Shown: positions 25,523 through 33,772 of the stretch, piece after piece
Layout of the letters: each line of letters begins with the position of its first letter
Numbering within the stretch: the first letter of the stretch is position 1
Assembly (NCBI GenBank): GCA_946482545.1
Contig: CAMLRX010000019.1
Location: 1 to 46,584 of the forward strand
DNA length: 46,584 nt
Reading direction: 5' to 3'
Origin: an uncultured Flavihumibacter sp.
GTDB lineage: Bacteria > Bacteroidota > Bacteroidia > Chitinophagales > Chitinophagaceae
The notes under the pieces: model-generated
Told to the model about the DNA's origin: nothing
Seen by the model: the letters and a program-made list of their open reading frames with translations, nothing else
Databases searched by the model: none
Made by a program: the position numbers and the translations under genes

Positions 25523-26476
25523 ATGAAAAGAACATCTGCAGGTCTTTTCCTGCTGTGCTGTTTGTTTATTTCGGCTTGTAGTGGCAATGGAAAAATCTTA
25601 TCAGTTGAGGCAGATCTCGGACTGATTGTTTCAGTATTTCTTTTTTTAACCTCATTGCTGTTATCAATTGCATTGGTGCGTGTAAGAAAAAAACTGCGCA
25701 GAAGAATTAAGCGCCAATCGGAGGAATTGCGTGATGCCAGGCAACTGATGAACGAGTTGCAGCGCCAATGTACTTCCTTGCAGGATGAGAAAGAAGAAAG
25801 AGACTTTTTCTTTTCCATGGTGGTACACGACCTGAAAAGTCCGCTCCGTTTTTTAATGATGCGTGCCAGGCAACTCGCAGATGATGTCGCCAATGAACAA
25901 CTGAACATTTCAAAAGAATCCATATCGGACCTTTGGGTGGAAGCAACCGCGGTTTACCACCTGGCGCTGGACATGCTGCTTTTACAGGAAATCAAGACGT
26001 TGGAAGAATTGCCTCAGGTGCAACGTATGGATATGGGGGCACTCATGAAAGATGTGGTGGAATTGTACAGTAAGATTGTGTCTTCCAAAGGCAATCAACT
26101 CGAAATGAAAGTGGCGCAGGGGCTGGAATTACTGGTGCCCTACGAATTAATTAAGGTGGTGGTGAGAAACCTGATTGATAACGCCAACAAGTTTACCGCT
26201 AACGGAAACATTCTTGTAATTGCCTTGCTCCACGAAAAACACCTTTCCATCGTAGTGGAAGATACCGGCATTGGCATGGACGAGCGGCAGTTACACATGC
26301 TGATGAACGCTTCTCCTGGCAACCGTGTTTCCATCGCCAGAACTTTTGGGATAGGCTATACTGTTATACATACGCTCCTTGAACGAATGAAAGGGAAGCT
26401 CAGTATTGTGAGTACGCCTGGAAAGGGGACACGTGTTACCGTGCGCATTCCTGTTCAGGTAAGTTCCATATGGTAG
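25523..26476 (+). CDS. sensor histidine kinase with lipobox-like N-terminus
   Basis: A 317-residue two-component sensor kinase. The N-terminus reads LFLLCCLFISACSG, a signal with a lipobox-like ISAC (C19), followed by a single membrane helix (33-52) and a coiled-coil (56-92). The dimerisation box is FFFSMVVHDLKSPLRFL with phospho-acceptor H102. The ATPase domain has the N box VVRNLIDNANKFT, G1 VEDTGIGMDE and G2 GIGYTVIHTLLERMKG. There is almost no periplasmic sensing domain, so it may sense the membrane or a partner protein. It is convergent with, and overlaps by 22 bp, a NarL-type response regulator that is its likely partner. Confidence 0.88.
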   Translation: MKRTSAGLFLLCCLFISACSGNGKILSVEADLGLIVSVFLFLTSLLLSIALVRVRKKLRRRIKRQSEELRDARQLMNELQRQCTSLQDEKEERDFFFSMVVHDLKSPLRFLMMRARQLADDVANEQLNISKESISDLWVEATAVYHLALDMLLLQEIKTLEELPQVQRMDMGALMKDVVELYSKIVSSKGNQLEMKVAQGLELLVPYELIKVVVRNLIDNANKFTANGNILVIALLHEKHLSIVVEDTGIGMDERQLHMLMNASPGNRVSIARTFGIGYTVIHTLLERMKGKLSIVSTPGKGTRVTVRIPVQVSSIW

Positions 26477-27093
26477 GCTTCCGCGAGTTTATTCAGTTCA
26501 ATGATATTGGTAACGTGCAGCTTCTCGAAAATCCGCGCCTTGTGTGTGCCAATGGTAGAGGTGTGCAGTTTCAAACTGGCGGATATTTCAGATACAGACT
26601 TCCCCTGCACAAGATGACGCATCACCTCTGTTTCCCGGTCGGAAAGAAATTCGAAGGGGCTGTGCCGGGGAGGTTTCTTATCATCAAAGAAAAATGTCTC
26701 GATCAGTTTTTCACTCACATAAGGCTTATTGTACAGGAGAATCTGGGTAACCGAACGCAGAATTTCCGAATCGGAAGCATCTTTGCTGAGGTAACCGTAA
26801 ACACCGAGTTTCTGGTAGCGCTTGGCAAAAATGTGCTCCGGACTCATCGAGAAAATGAGTATCCTGAGATGGGGTTGTTTGGCGAGCAGGAACTGCACCA
26901 GGCTGAACGAATCTGTATTGGGCATGTTAATGTCCATTACTACCAGGTCAAAAGCTGTTGATTTAATGTGCTCACTCACTTCTTCGCCACAACGGGCTTC
27001 AGTGATGGAAACGGCGATGCCGATTTTCTGTAGGAGATGCGCGAGACCCGACCGCACAATGGCGTGGTCGTCGGCGATAAGTATATGTTTCAT
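26455..27093 (-). CDS. NarL/FixJ-type response regulator (LuxR HTH)
   Basis: A 212-residue DNA-binding response regulator. The receiver domain has the acidic pair D8-D9, phospho-acceptor D54 in LVVMDINMP, S82 and K104 at the switch positions. A LuxR-type helix-turn-helix follows (LSDRETEVMRHLVQGKSVSE, then TSTIGTHKARIFEKL). All catalytic residues are present. It is convergent with the histidine kinase, and the last 22 bp of the two genes overlap. This is unusual for a cognate pair, which normally sits in one operon. Confidence 0.9.
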   Translation of the reverse strand: MKHILIADDHAIVRSGLAHLLQKIGIAVSITEARCGEEVSEHIKSTAFDLVVMDINMPNTDSFSLVQFLLAKQPHLRILIFSMSPEHIFAKRYQKLGVYGYLSKDASDSEILRSVTQILLYNKPYVSEKLIETFFFDDKKPPRHSPFEFLSDRETEVMRHLVQGKSVSEISASLKLHTSTIGTHKARIFEKLHVTNIIELNKLAEAYHMELT

Positions 27094-27399
27094 GAGGCCA
27101 GGTTTTAAACGATATTTATTGTGACGATACCAATGGCATCAGTCCAAACCATATCACCCGGTAAAGTTAGCTAAACCACTGATTGCGCGGATAGAAATTT
27201 TTCTATTTGAATGCAGGGTTGAAACAAAACATGTTGAACGTAATAAATTGATTTTCACTAAGTTAAGCTTCTGCGCATGTTGCTTTTAGTCGTCTGAATA
27301 TTTGAGCCGGCCAAAAAATCCAATTGCATACCGAAAACTGATTCGGTTATATCGAATTCATTTCAACCCTAAACAATCGCCCCTCTCCCCCGGGAGAGG
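27094..27399 (-). other. 306-bp intergenic region upstream of the response regulator gene
   Basis: The region must hold the response regulator promoter, but I find no clean TTTG/TAnnTTTG pair. It contains an inverted repeat ATAGAAA-TT-TTTCTAT (27191-27206), a candidate protein-binding site. Right behind the stop of the downstream-lying minus gene is a CCTCTCCC/GGGAGAGG hairpin (27382-27399) without a T tract. Nothing else is evident. Confidence 0.35.
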
Positions 27400-29307
27400 C
27401 TAAGCAAACAACTCACTTGTAAACTTCACCTTAATCCCCGTCTGAAAATTCTCAATCGTTCTGAATATCTCTCTTAATGAAAGTTGCTCTATCCTTGTAA
27501 GCGCATTCAACGGATAATAATTATCCGGCTCAGTTTTATCAAGGATCAGTTGACGGGCCTGTTTCTTTAAACGCATTCCCATCAGTAAATAATAAGACTG
27601 CATCAGTTCCTGGTATTCCGTTTCGGTAAAAACGCCTTTTTCTTTCAGGGCCTTCAACCTTTCGCCCGTATTTACTTCGAAAATATGGTGTTTCAGTGCG
27701 TAAACACGAACGAGGTCAACAATAGGGGTCATTGCTTTTTTGATATCAAAAACTTCCTGTGTGCCTTTGGTGAAGGTGCGGATATTTTTAAAGAAAGTAA
27801 GTGGTGGCTTGTATTGAAGCGCGTTCTTGGCCAGGAAGAAAAACAGCTTTTCCTGTGGCTTCTGCAGTTCCTGATGGAGGAAGGCTTTCAACTCCTCCAT
27901 AATTGTTTCGTCGCCGTACAGATACCTGCAATCGAAGAAGGTGGAGAATTTGATCACCGTCTCCGGAACGGATTCCTGCATCCAGCTTTCGTAGTTCCGT
28001 TTCCAGTGCGACAATGAATGCGTCCACTTCGGGTTCTTGGCCATGAACCCGCCGGTGCAGAAAACGAATCCGATATAATTGAGTTTCTCCGATACCTGCG
28101 TAGCAAAATCCAGGAAGTAAGCGCGCACTTCTTCACGGTGTTCGTTGGCTTTGTCTTCGTAAATAATGGCGTTGTCCTGGTCGGTTTTAAGCGTTTGTTC
28201 CTTCCTTCCTTCACTGCCCAGTACCATAAATACGAAGCGGGCAGGTGGTGGACCCATTGTTTCAATCACACTTTCAATCACTTTCAGCGCAATGGTATCG
28301 GAGATTGTGGTGATCACCTGGTTGGCGATGGCGGCATTCACGCCGCGTGTTAGCAGTTGCTGCACCATTTGCGGCACCTGTTCCCATTTCCTTTTCAACT
28401 CGTCTTCCGAGCGGGCCAGTTTCACGCTTTGGATAAACACCAGGGGCGATTGTGCTTGCTCGCTCAGGAGTTTGTTCCGGCTTAGAAACCCCACCGGCGC
28501 ACCGTTCCGTTCCACCACCAGGTAACGGGTTTTGGTACGGAACATCATCAGGATGGCCTCATACACATAGGCTTCCGATGAAATGGTCACGATGGGATTG
28601 TCCATTATGGTTGAAATGGACTGGTCAGTAGCACCCTGTTCTGCGATTACACGGTCGCGGAGGGTGATATCGGTGGCAAAGCCAATAATACCGCCACTTT
28701 CATTAGTAATAAAGATGCAACTCACTTTGTGCAGCGCCATTTTTCTTGCGGCCTCAAAAACAGGTGTGGCTGCCGGGCAGGAAACAATGTCCCGCGTTTC
28801 AATACTTTCTATCCTGCGGGAATATATTTCTGCGGATGCGGCGAAATTGTCGTCGAATACGGGTGTTCGTTTGAAGAAATGCGCGAACTCTTCATTCATC
28901 ATTCTTTTACCGAATTCTGCGGTAAAGTAGTTGTTGAAGGATTCGTATTCCTGGCAGAGTTGTTTGAACTCTTTGCGTGGCAGAAAGTACACTTTGGTGC
29001 CCTTCAGTGCCATTACCGTTCGCAGCGATTGCCTGCGGTTCAGCAGTACGGAAACGCCACCATAGCAATAACCTTTGTCGTGCAGCTCTACGAGCCGTTT
29101 GTTCTGCTGGGAGTCGTAAAAAAAGGATTCATAAGCTCCTTCGGCGATGATGTCCACACCTTTCATCGCGGTCACTTCCTGCTTGTAGATCAGGGTGTCT
29201 TTGGTATAATCGATTTCCTGAATGGCATTGGAAATGGCCTCCAGTTTCTCTATCGGCAACAGGTTGAAAGGAGGAACAGTCTGGAGGAAGCTGGTGTATT
29301 GGTTCAT
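27400..29307 (-). CDS. cNMP-binding/CBS/DUF294 nucleotidyltransferase-like protein
   Basis: A 635-residue cytoplasmic signalling protein with four parts: a cyclic-nucleotide-binding-like domain (about 10-125), a pair of CBS domains (about 168-285), a DUF294 GlnD-like nucleotidyltransferase domain (about 320-450), and the DUF294 C-terminal helical domain (about 490-625). The nucleotidyltransferase signature is intact: MVLGSEGRKEQTLKTDQDNA, with the Gly-Ser start and a D-x-D pair. I use the ATG at 29307, which forms an ATGA overlap with the stop of the upstream exonuclease gene, over the in-frame 29313. It is thus translationally coupled to that exonuclease. Similar pairs occur in other phyla. 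The target of any nucleotidyl transfer is unknown. Confidence 0.85.
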   Translation of the reverse strand: MNQYTSFLQTVPPFNLLPIEKLEAISNAIQEIDYTKDTLIYKQEVTAMKGVDIIAEGAYESFFYDSQQNKRLVELHDKGYCYGGVSVLLNRRQSLRTVMALKGTKVYFLPRKEFKQLCQEYESFNNYFTAEFGKRMMNEEFAHFFKRTPVFDDNFAASAEIYSRRIESIETRDIVSCPAATPVFEAARKMALHKVSCIFITNESGGIIGFATDITLRDRVIAEQGATDQSISTIMDNPIVTISSEAYVYEAILMMFRTKTRYLVVERNGAPVGFLSRNKLLSEQAQSPLVFIQSVKLARSEDELKRKWEQVPQMVQQLLTRGVNAAIANQVITTISDTIALKVIESVIETMGPPPARFVFMVLGSEGRKEQTLKTDQDNAIIYEDKANEHREEVRAYFLDFATQVSEKLNYIGFVFCTGGFMAKNPKWTHSLSHWKRNYESWMQESVPETVIKFSTFFDCRYLYGDETIMEELKAFLHQELQKPQEKLFFFLAKNALQYKPPLTFFKNIRTFTKGTQEVFDIKKAMTPIVDLVRVYALKHHIFEVNTGERLKALKEKGVFTETEYQELMQSYYLLMGMRLKKQARQLILDKTEPDNYYPLNALTRIEQLSLREIFRTIENFQTGIKVKFTSELFA

Positions 29308-30002
29308 AAACAAAAGGCGATTAAAGCGGAAAGGAGGGTGATCATGAGGGCGAAAATGCCCCAGCCCGCTTTCCTGGAGATTTTTTTGGCCTGAAGAATT
29401 TCTTCTTTTTGTTGCCCGATGGTATGAATGGATATTTCTTTTCTGCGCAGCAATTCAAAAAAACACTGGGCTGTGGCGTTTACATCGGTGTAGGCGTTGT
29501 GCTGGTTGCCGAGTTCTCGCTGGAACAGTCTTTCATAGAGATCCCCGAGGCGGAAGAACTTTTTCTGCGGATGCCGCACCAGGTGCCGGGTGGCCTGCAT
29601 GGTGCAATAGCTGGGGTATTGCTGAATAATGTTCTCCATCCCCGATCGGTAATATTCCGCGCCGGCGAGGTGAAGGTCCAGTTCAATGAAGTGGCCGATA
29701 ACCACGGGGTTGAAGGCGATCAAATCTGCTGTCAGCAATTCCATTACTTTTCGTCTCGGTTCACCATTACTGTCCAAAAATGCGCGGGTGATGCCATGTA
29801 CCTGAATTGATTCCGGGGTTACCGTGAAATCCGGGTCGCCGATATAATGATTTTCCTGCTTGATCAAGCGGCCTTCAACCGTGTAGACGGTCCAGGAGAA
29901 TTGCACCGCATGCGGCCAGTTGCCTTCCACCGAATAAGGGAGGTCCCATTTTTTCGGTAAGCCGGATGTTTCCGTATCAATAAAAAGAAGGAATGGTCTC
30001 AC
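29304..30002 (-). CDS. membrane-anchored DEDDh 3'-5' exonuclease
   Basis: A 232-residue exonuclease of the DnaQ/DNA polymerase III epsilon type. The DEDDh metal ligands are all visible: D9 and E11 (LFIDTETSG), D109 (GHFIELDLHLAG), H168 and D173 (NQHNAYTDVNATAQ). Unlike ordinary DnaQ proteins it ends in a hydrophobic helix (about 212-232, GWGIFALMITLLSALIAFCL) that should anchor it in the inner membrane, catalytic domain inside. It is followed by the cNMP/CBS/DUF294 gene in an ATGA overlap, so the two proteins probably work together. A TATATTTG promoter box (30033-30040) precedes it. It is divergent from the rRNA methyltransferase gene. Confidence 0.85.
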   Translation of the reverse strand: MRPFLLFIDTETSGLPKKWDLPYSVEGNWPHAVQFSWTVYTVEGRLIKQENHYIGDPDFTVTPESIQVHGITRAFLDSNGEPRRKVMELLTADLIAFNPVVIGHFIELDLHLAGAEYYRSGMENIIQQYPSYCTMQATRHLVRHPQKKFFRLGDLYERLFQRELGNQHNAYTDVNATAQCFFELLRRKEISIHTIGQQKEEILQAKKISRKAGWGIFALMITLLSALIAFCL

Positions 30003-30032
30003 GAAGGCTGATGATGGTAACAGTTAAGTCGT

Positions 30033-30040
30033 CAAATATA
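30033..30040 (-). promoter_or_regulatory. -7 promoter element before the exonuclease operon
   Basis: On the minus strand TATATTTG fits TAnnTTTG, 30 bp before the exonuclease start codon. No convincing -33 element is seen. Confidence 0.45.
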
Positions 30041-30068
30041 CAATTTTATATACTGTATCTTGCAGCCG

Positions 30069-31262
30069 ATGAAGTGGCATTCCTATCTAAATACAGCGGC
30101 GCAGGTACTCGGTGCTTACCGGGGTGAACTTCCCTTCCATCATTTTATCCGGCAATTCTTTAAGCAGGATAAGAAATACGGTTCCCGAGACAGGCGCATG
30201 ATCTCCCAACTATGTTATGGTTACCTCCGGTTGGGCGGCGCTTTGAAAGAAGAGCCGGTAGAGTATAGGATACTCGCCGGGTATTTCCTGACCGTTACGC
30301 ACCGCGATGAATTGCTGCAAACCTTCAGGCCGGAATGGTTCGCCTGGTGGGAAGGCCATCCCGCCGCTACCTTAACTGAACGGATGGCGCTGCTCCAACA
30401 AACATACTCCGCTTTTCAGGTAGAGGATATTTTTCCGCTCCAGGAGAAACTCGGCGCTATTTCAGATAGAAACCAGTTTTTCAAAGCACACCTCGTACAG
30501 CCCGATGTGTACCTCCGGATCAGGCCCGGACATAAAAAGACCGTATTGCTGAAACTGGAAAACGCCGGTATAGCTTTCCGGCTGATCGCCCCGGCCACCA
30601 TTGCAGTGGGCGCCACCGCTCCGCTCGATCAGGTACTGGAACTGAACCGGGAAGCCGTGATACAGGATGCCAGTTCACAAATGGTGGGGGAACTGATGGA
30701 AGAAATGAAAACATTGCTGCCGGAAAAAGGGCTGAAAGTATGGGATTGCTGCGCCGCGAGTGGTGGGAAATCCATTCTCGTGAAAGATGTGGTGGGGAAA
30801 ATGGAACTTACCGTGTCCGATGTCAGGGAATCTGTATTGCACAACCTGCGGTCGCGGATGAAAGAAGCGGGTATCGGAGGCTATAAAGCGCTGGTGGCCG
30901 ATCTGGCCAATCCTTCAGCGTTTATTCCCCTCGAAAAGCAAAGTTTCGACCTGATTATTGCCGATGTGCCTTGCAGTGGATCAGGAACCTGGGCCAGAAC
31001 GCCGGAACAGCTTGCCACATTCAAAGAAGCCGATCTTGGGAAATACACTACACTTCAGGAAAAGATCGTTTCCAGGGTATTGCCCTACTTAAAGAAGGGG
31101 GGAACCTTGTTGTACATCACCTGTTCTGTTTTCAGGGAAGAAAATGAGGACAGAGTTACATGGTTACAACAGGAAAAAGGTTTGAATCTGGTGAAGGCTA
31201 CTTACCTGGAGGGATATGCGCAAAAAGCCGATACGCTGTACGCGGCTTTCTTTACCGCCTGA
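30069..31262 (+). CDS. rsmB: RsmB/NOP-family rRNA cytosine-C5 methyltransferase
   Basis: A 397-residue SAM-dependent m5C RNA methyltransferase of the RsmB/NOP2/Sun family. It has an N-terminal RNA-binding (NusB-like) part and a C-terminal Rossmann domain. Motifs: VWDCCAASGGKS (SAM-binding motif I), ADVPCSGSGTWARTPEQ (motif IV with its PC cysteine), and YITCSVFREENE (motif VI with the catalytic TC cysteine). The exact rRNA position cannot be read; RsmB methylates C967. I use the ATG at 30069 and not a TTG three codons earlier. Its last 11 bp overlap the end of the convergent subtilase gene. Confidence 0.85.
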   Translation: MKWHSYLNTAAQVLGAYRGELPFHHFIRQFFKQDKKYGSRDRRMISQLCYGYLRLGGALKEEPVEYRILAGYFLTVTHRDELLQTFRPEWFAWWEGHPAATLTERMALLQQTYSAFQVEDIFPLQEKLGAISDRNQFFKAHLVQPDVYLRIRPGHKKTVLLKLENAGIAFRLIAPATIAVGATAPLDQVLELNREAVIQDASSQMVGELMEEMKTLLPEKGLKVWDCCAASGGKSILVKDVVGKMELTVSDVRESVLHNLRSRMKEAGIGGYKALVADLANPSAFIPLEKQSFDLIIADVPCSGSGTWARTPEQLATFKEADLGKYTTLQEKIVSRVLPYLKKGGTLLYITCSVFREENEDRVTWLQQEKGLNLVKATYLEGYAQKADTLYAAFFTA

Positions 31263-32946
31263 TAACGGGGATCATATTTTTTTGTGTACCGTCAGTGGTT
31301 TGCAGGTAATATACACCTGCTGCGAGTTTGAGCAGTCCACGAAACTCAACAGTGTAATATTGTTCTTTACGCACCACAAGCTGTTTATTGTCGATCGGCT
31401 TACCACTGAGGTCTACCAGTCTTAATTGTAAGGTGCCATCAGCCTCTGCTTTGAAAGCAACTTTCAGTTCATCATCAAATGGAACGGGGTAAGCTTTTAT
31501 ATTATTCTTCCCCAGGATTTGCTGGTAATTTTTTTGTTCTTTCTGCCTGGAGAGGATATCATGCGCTTTTTTGAAATTGGGAATCCCGTATCCATATCTT
31601 TCATTCGGCGCATCATAGCGGTCACTGCTTTGTTCCACGGCGCGTATGATTTCCATATTACCGCAATCTGGAAATGCCTGCCACAAACAGGCCACCAAGC
31701 CCGCCAGGTTAGGGTTCGCGAAAGAGGTGCCGTTGCTGGAAATCGCATTGCCGGCAGTATTAGACAATACGGTGTTTTGCCCTACCGATACAGCATTGGG
31801 CCTTATCTTCCCGCCATAAGCCGGCCCCCAACTGGAGAAGCCTGCGATTTGTCCGGAAACATTAATTGCGCCTACGGTAAGAATACTATCAGCATCGCCG
31901 GGGCAGGAGACGAATTTGTTTTCATTATTAAGGTTCCCGTTGTTCCCGGCACTGTTCATGACCAGTATGCCTTTGGCTGCGGCCATGTCTGCTGCACGGG
32001 TAATCAGGCTTGTATTGCCATCGCGTTGCGGGTAACTGTAGTTGAATGCGGGATCGTCAAAATCCAGGTAGCCCAGGGAAGAAGATATCATATCGGCTCC
32101 GGCGCTGTCTGCTTTTTCCGCAGCTACCAGCCAGGCCTGTTCTTCGTAAGGGTATTCCCTTGCGGCGTTTTCCGTGCGGAAAAGCAGGTATTGCGCGTAC
32201 GGAGCGGAACCCACCATAACGCCAGGGCGGTTGGCTGCCAGTGTGGAAAGGCACTGCATACCATGCGGGTGGTCCTCGTTTACGGATGCTTCATTGTTTA
32301 TAAAATCCCACTCCATCAATATCCTGTTCTGAAGGCGCAGGCTATCAAACATGGGATTGGTTTTATAACCCTGGAAACCTGCATCCAGTACGGCGATGAG
32401 CATGTTTTCGCCACGAAGTCCCTTACTATGGAGGAACTCGCCTTCATGTATATGAATTTGCGGATAACTATTGCCGTAATTCAAGGGGGTATTGGTGATC
32501 CTGGGCTGAACAGATAACGCTTCTTCGTTTTCTGAAACGAACTTTTCTGTGCGTTTCTCCGGAACGGGAGCATCCATTCTGGCCGACATCCGGCCATCCC
32601 CGGCAACAAAAGGCAACGCGCGTATCCGTTGCAATACAGCCGGGTCCGTGGTTTGAATAAGCGCCTGGTTCATCCATCGGGAACTGTTCAACACAGTAGC
32701 GCCTGCTTTCCGGATACTATCGAGGAACGCCGGGTTTACCGGAAGGTCGGTACTGTCCAGTGCGATCTTGTGAAACTTCTTTCTGGAAATAGCGCGCGGA
32801 GATAGAAATGCTTCCGGCTTACTCAGTTGAAACGGGGTGCCTTTTTTTGTGGTGAAGCGAACATAATGGTAGCCCGTTTGCGCCTTACACAGAAAGGCGC
32901 AGCCCAGCAGGAATGCTGTAAATGCTATGATGATCGCTTTATTCAG
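31252..32946 (-). CDS. secreted subtilisin-like (S8) protease with T9SS sorting domain; start codon non-canonical
   Basis: A subtilase exported by the type IX secretion system. From a CTG at 32946 it has 564 residues: a signal peptide (NKAIIIAFTAFLLGCAFLCKAQ), a propeptide of the kind seen in Bacteroidota S8 enzymes (YHYVRFTTKKGTPFQLSKPE), the S8 domain, and a C-terminal sorting domain (IKAYPVPFDDELKVAF ... GVYYLQTTDG, ending VIRR). The triad is D188 (AVLDAGF), H228 (DHPHGMQ) and S408 (NGTSFANP), with N335 as oxyanion residue. No ATG, GTG or TTG exists in frame before the propeptide; the first GTG is at 32694, which would delete signal and propeptide. CTG or reinitiation behind the upstream gene is my best guess. 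Confidence 0.75.
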   Translation of the reverse strand: MNKAIIIAFTAFLLGCAFLCKAQTGYHYVRFTTKKGTPFQLSKPEAFLSPRAISRKKFHKIALDSTDLPVNPAFLDSIRKAGATVLNSSRWMNQALIQTTDPAVLQRIRALPFVAGDGRMSARMDAPVPEKRTEKFVSENEEALSVQPRITNTPLNYGNSYPQIHIHEGEFLHSKGLRGENMLIAVLDAGFQGYKTNPMFDSLRLQNRILMEWDFINNEASVNEDHPHGMQCLSTLAANRPGVMVGSAPYAQYLLFRTENAAREYPYEEQAWLVAAEKADSAGADMISSSLGYLDFDDPAFNYSYPQRDGNTSLITRAADMAAAKGILVMNSAGNNGNLNNENKFVSCPGDADSILTVGAINVSGQIAGFSSWGPAYGGKIRPNAVSVGQNTVLSNTAGNAISSNGTSFANPNLAGLVACLWQAFPDCGNMEIIRAVEQSSDRYDAPNERYGYGIPNFKKAHDILSRQKEQKNYQQILGKNNIKAYPVPFDDELKVAFKAEADGTLQLRLVDLSGKPIDNKQLVVRKEQYYTVEFRGLLKLAAGVYYLQTTDGTQKNMIPVIRR

Positions 32947-32962
32947 TGATGACTTTTTTAGG

Positions 32963-33718
32963 TCAGTTATGGTCTATCATCCTGAGCCGGATACCATAAG
33001 TTCCATCCATATATTTACCTGAAGCTGGAGGTGTATTGCCGGCCTGGTATTCTTTATGGAGGAATTCCTTATAGATCAGCCCGATGCCTTTTCCATATAC
33101 TTCAACTGCATAGTTTTTTTCAAAGTAGTTCAGCTTATCCGATTCAGAGCCGATCTCTTCATCCCGTTGGTGAATGGTGATCGTGCTGTCAACGGTTTTC
33201 ATCGGTGTTTCAAAAGGCATGCCTACCTGCTCATAAATGTAATCCCAGCCATCCATGTATTTGAAAGGAGAGGAAGGGGAGTAGGTATCGATGTAGCTGT
33301 TGCCTTTCCAACTGAAGTTCTCCCTGATCGGAAGTTGCAGTTTCATGAAACGAAGGTTGTCCTCGTTGCTTTCACCTGTTTTGCCGTTGTGCGTGATGGA
33401 ATAGGTGGCAATTGGCTTCCAGGTGCCTGTGCCATCGAGGTTACGGATAGAACGCACCACCCGGTAAGAAGGGCGGTTCATGCCGTCTGTGATTTCTGCA
33501 TCTACCAGATCGCGTGCCTGGTAGGAAACCGTTTTGAATGCGGTTCCGAAGTTCTGGGTAATGGTGGAGTCCAGTTGGTAAATGATGTATTTACCCGGCA
33601 CCATGGGCCAGTAATCAGCCAGGGACGCGGTTTCCAATGTTTCCGTTTCTTTGCTGCATCCGACGGCCAGCAGCGAGATGGCCAGTCCGGAAAGAAAAAT
33701 CCTGAAAAAATGCTTCAT
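32963..33718 (-). CDS. outer-membrane-type lipoprotein of unknown function
   Basis: A 251-residue exported lipoprotein. The signal ends in the lipobox LLAVGC with the lipidated cysteine at residue 21, followed by SKETETLETASLADYWPM. The rest is beta-rich with Tyr and Asp pairs and has no recognised motif; the stretch YWPMVPGKYIIYQLDSTI recurs in short Bacteroidota lipoproteins. It lies 54 bp downstream of mnmA and 16 bp upstream of the subtilase CTG, so the three may form one transcript. Partnership with the secreted protease is possible but unproven. Confidence 0.75.
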   Translation of the reverse strand: MKHFFRIFLSGLAISLLAVGCSKETETLETASLADYWPMVPGKYIIYQLDSTITQNFGTAFKTVSYQARDLVDAEITDGMNRPSYRVVRSIRNLDGTGTWKPIATYSITHNGKTGESNEDNLRFMKLQLPIRENFSWKGNSYIDTYSPSSPFKYMDGWDYIYEQVGMPFETPMKTVDSTITIHQRDEEIGSESDKLNYFEKNYAVEVYGKGIGLIYKEFLHKEYQAGNTPPASGKYMDGTYGIRLRMIDHN

Positions 33719-33772
33719 GGTTCTTTGAGGTTCACCAGGTTATGAAACGGTATTCAGCGGCGCTTATTGCCT

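Noticed and set aside
27382..27399. CCTCTCCC/GGGAGAGG hairpin as a terminator
   Set aside because: No T tract on either strand and a very small loop; noted in the intergenic entry only.
31519..32517. 332-codon frame on the plus strand inside the subtilase
   Set aside because: It is antisense to a well-supported S8 protease with triad and sorting domain; its composition has no family resemblance.
33056..33745. 229-codon plus-strand frame opposite the lipoprotein gene
   Set aside because: The minus strand has a lipobox and normal composition, so this is a shadow.
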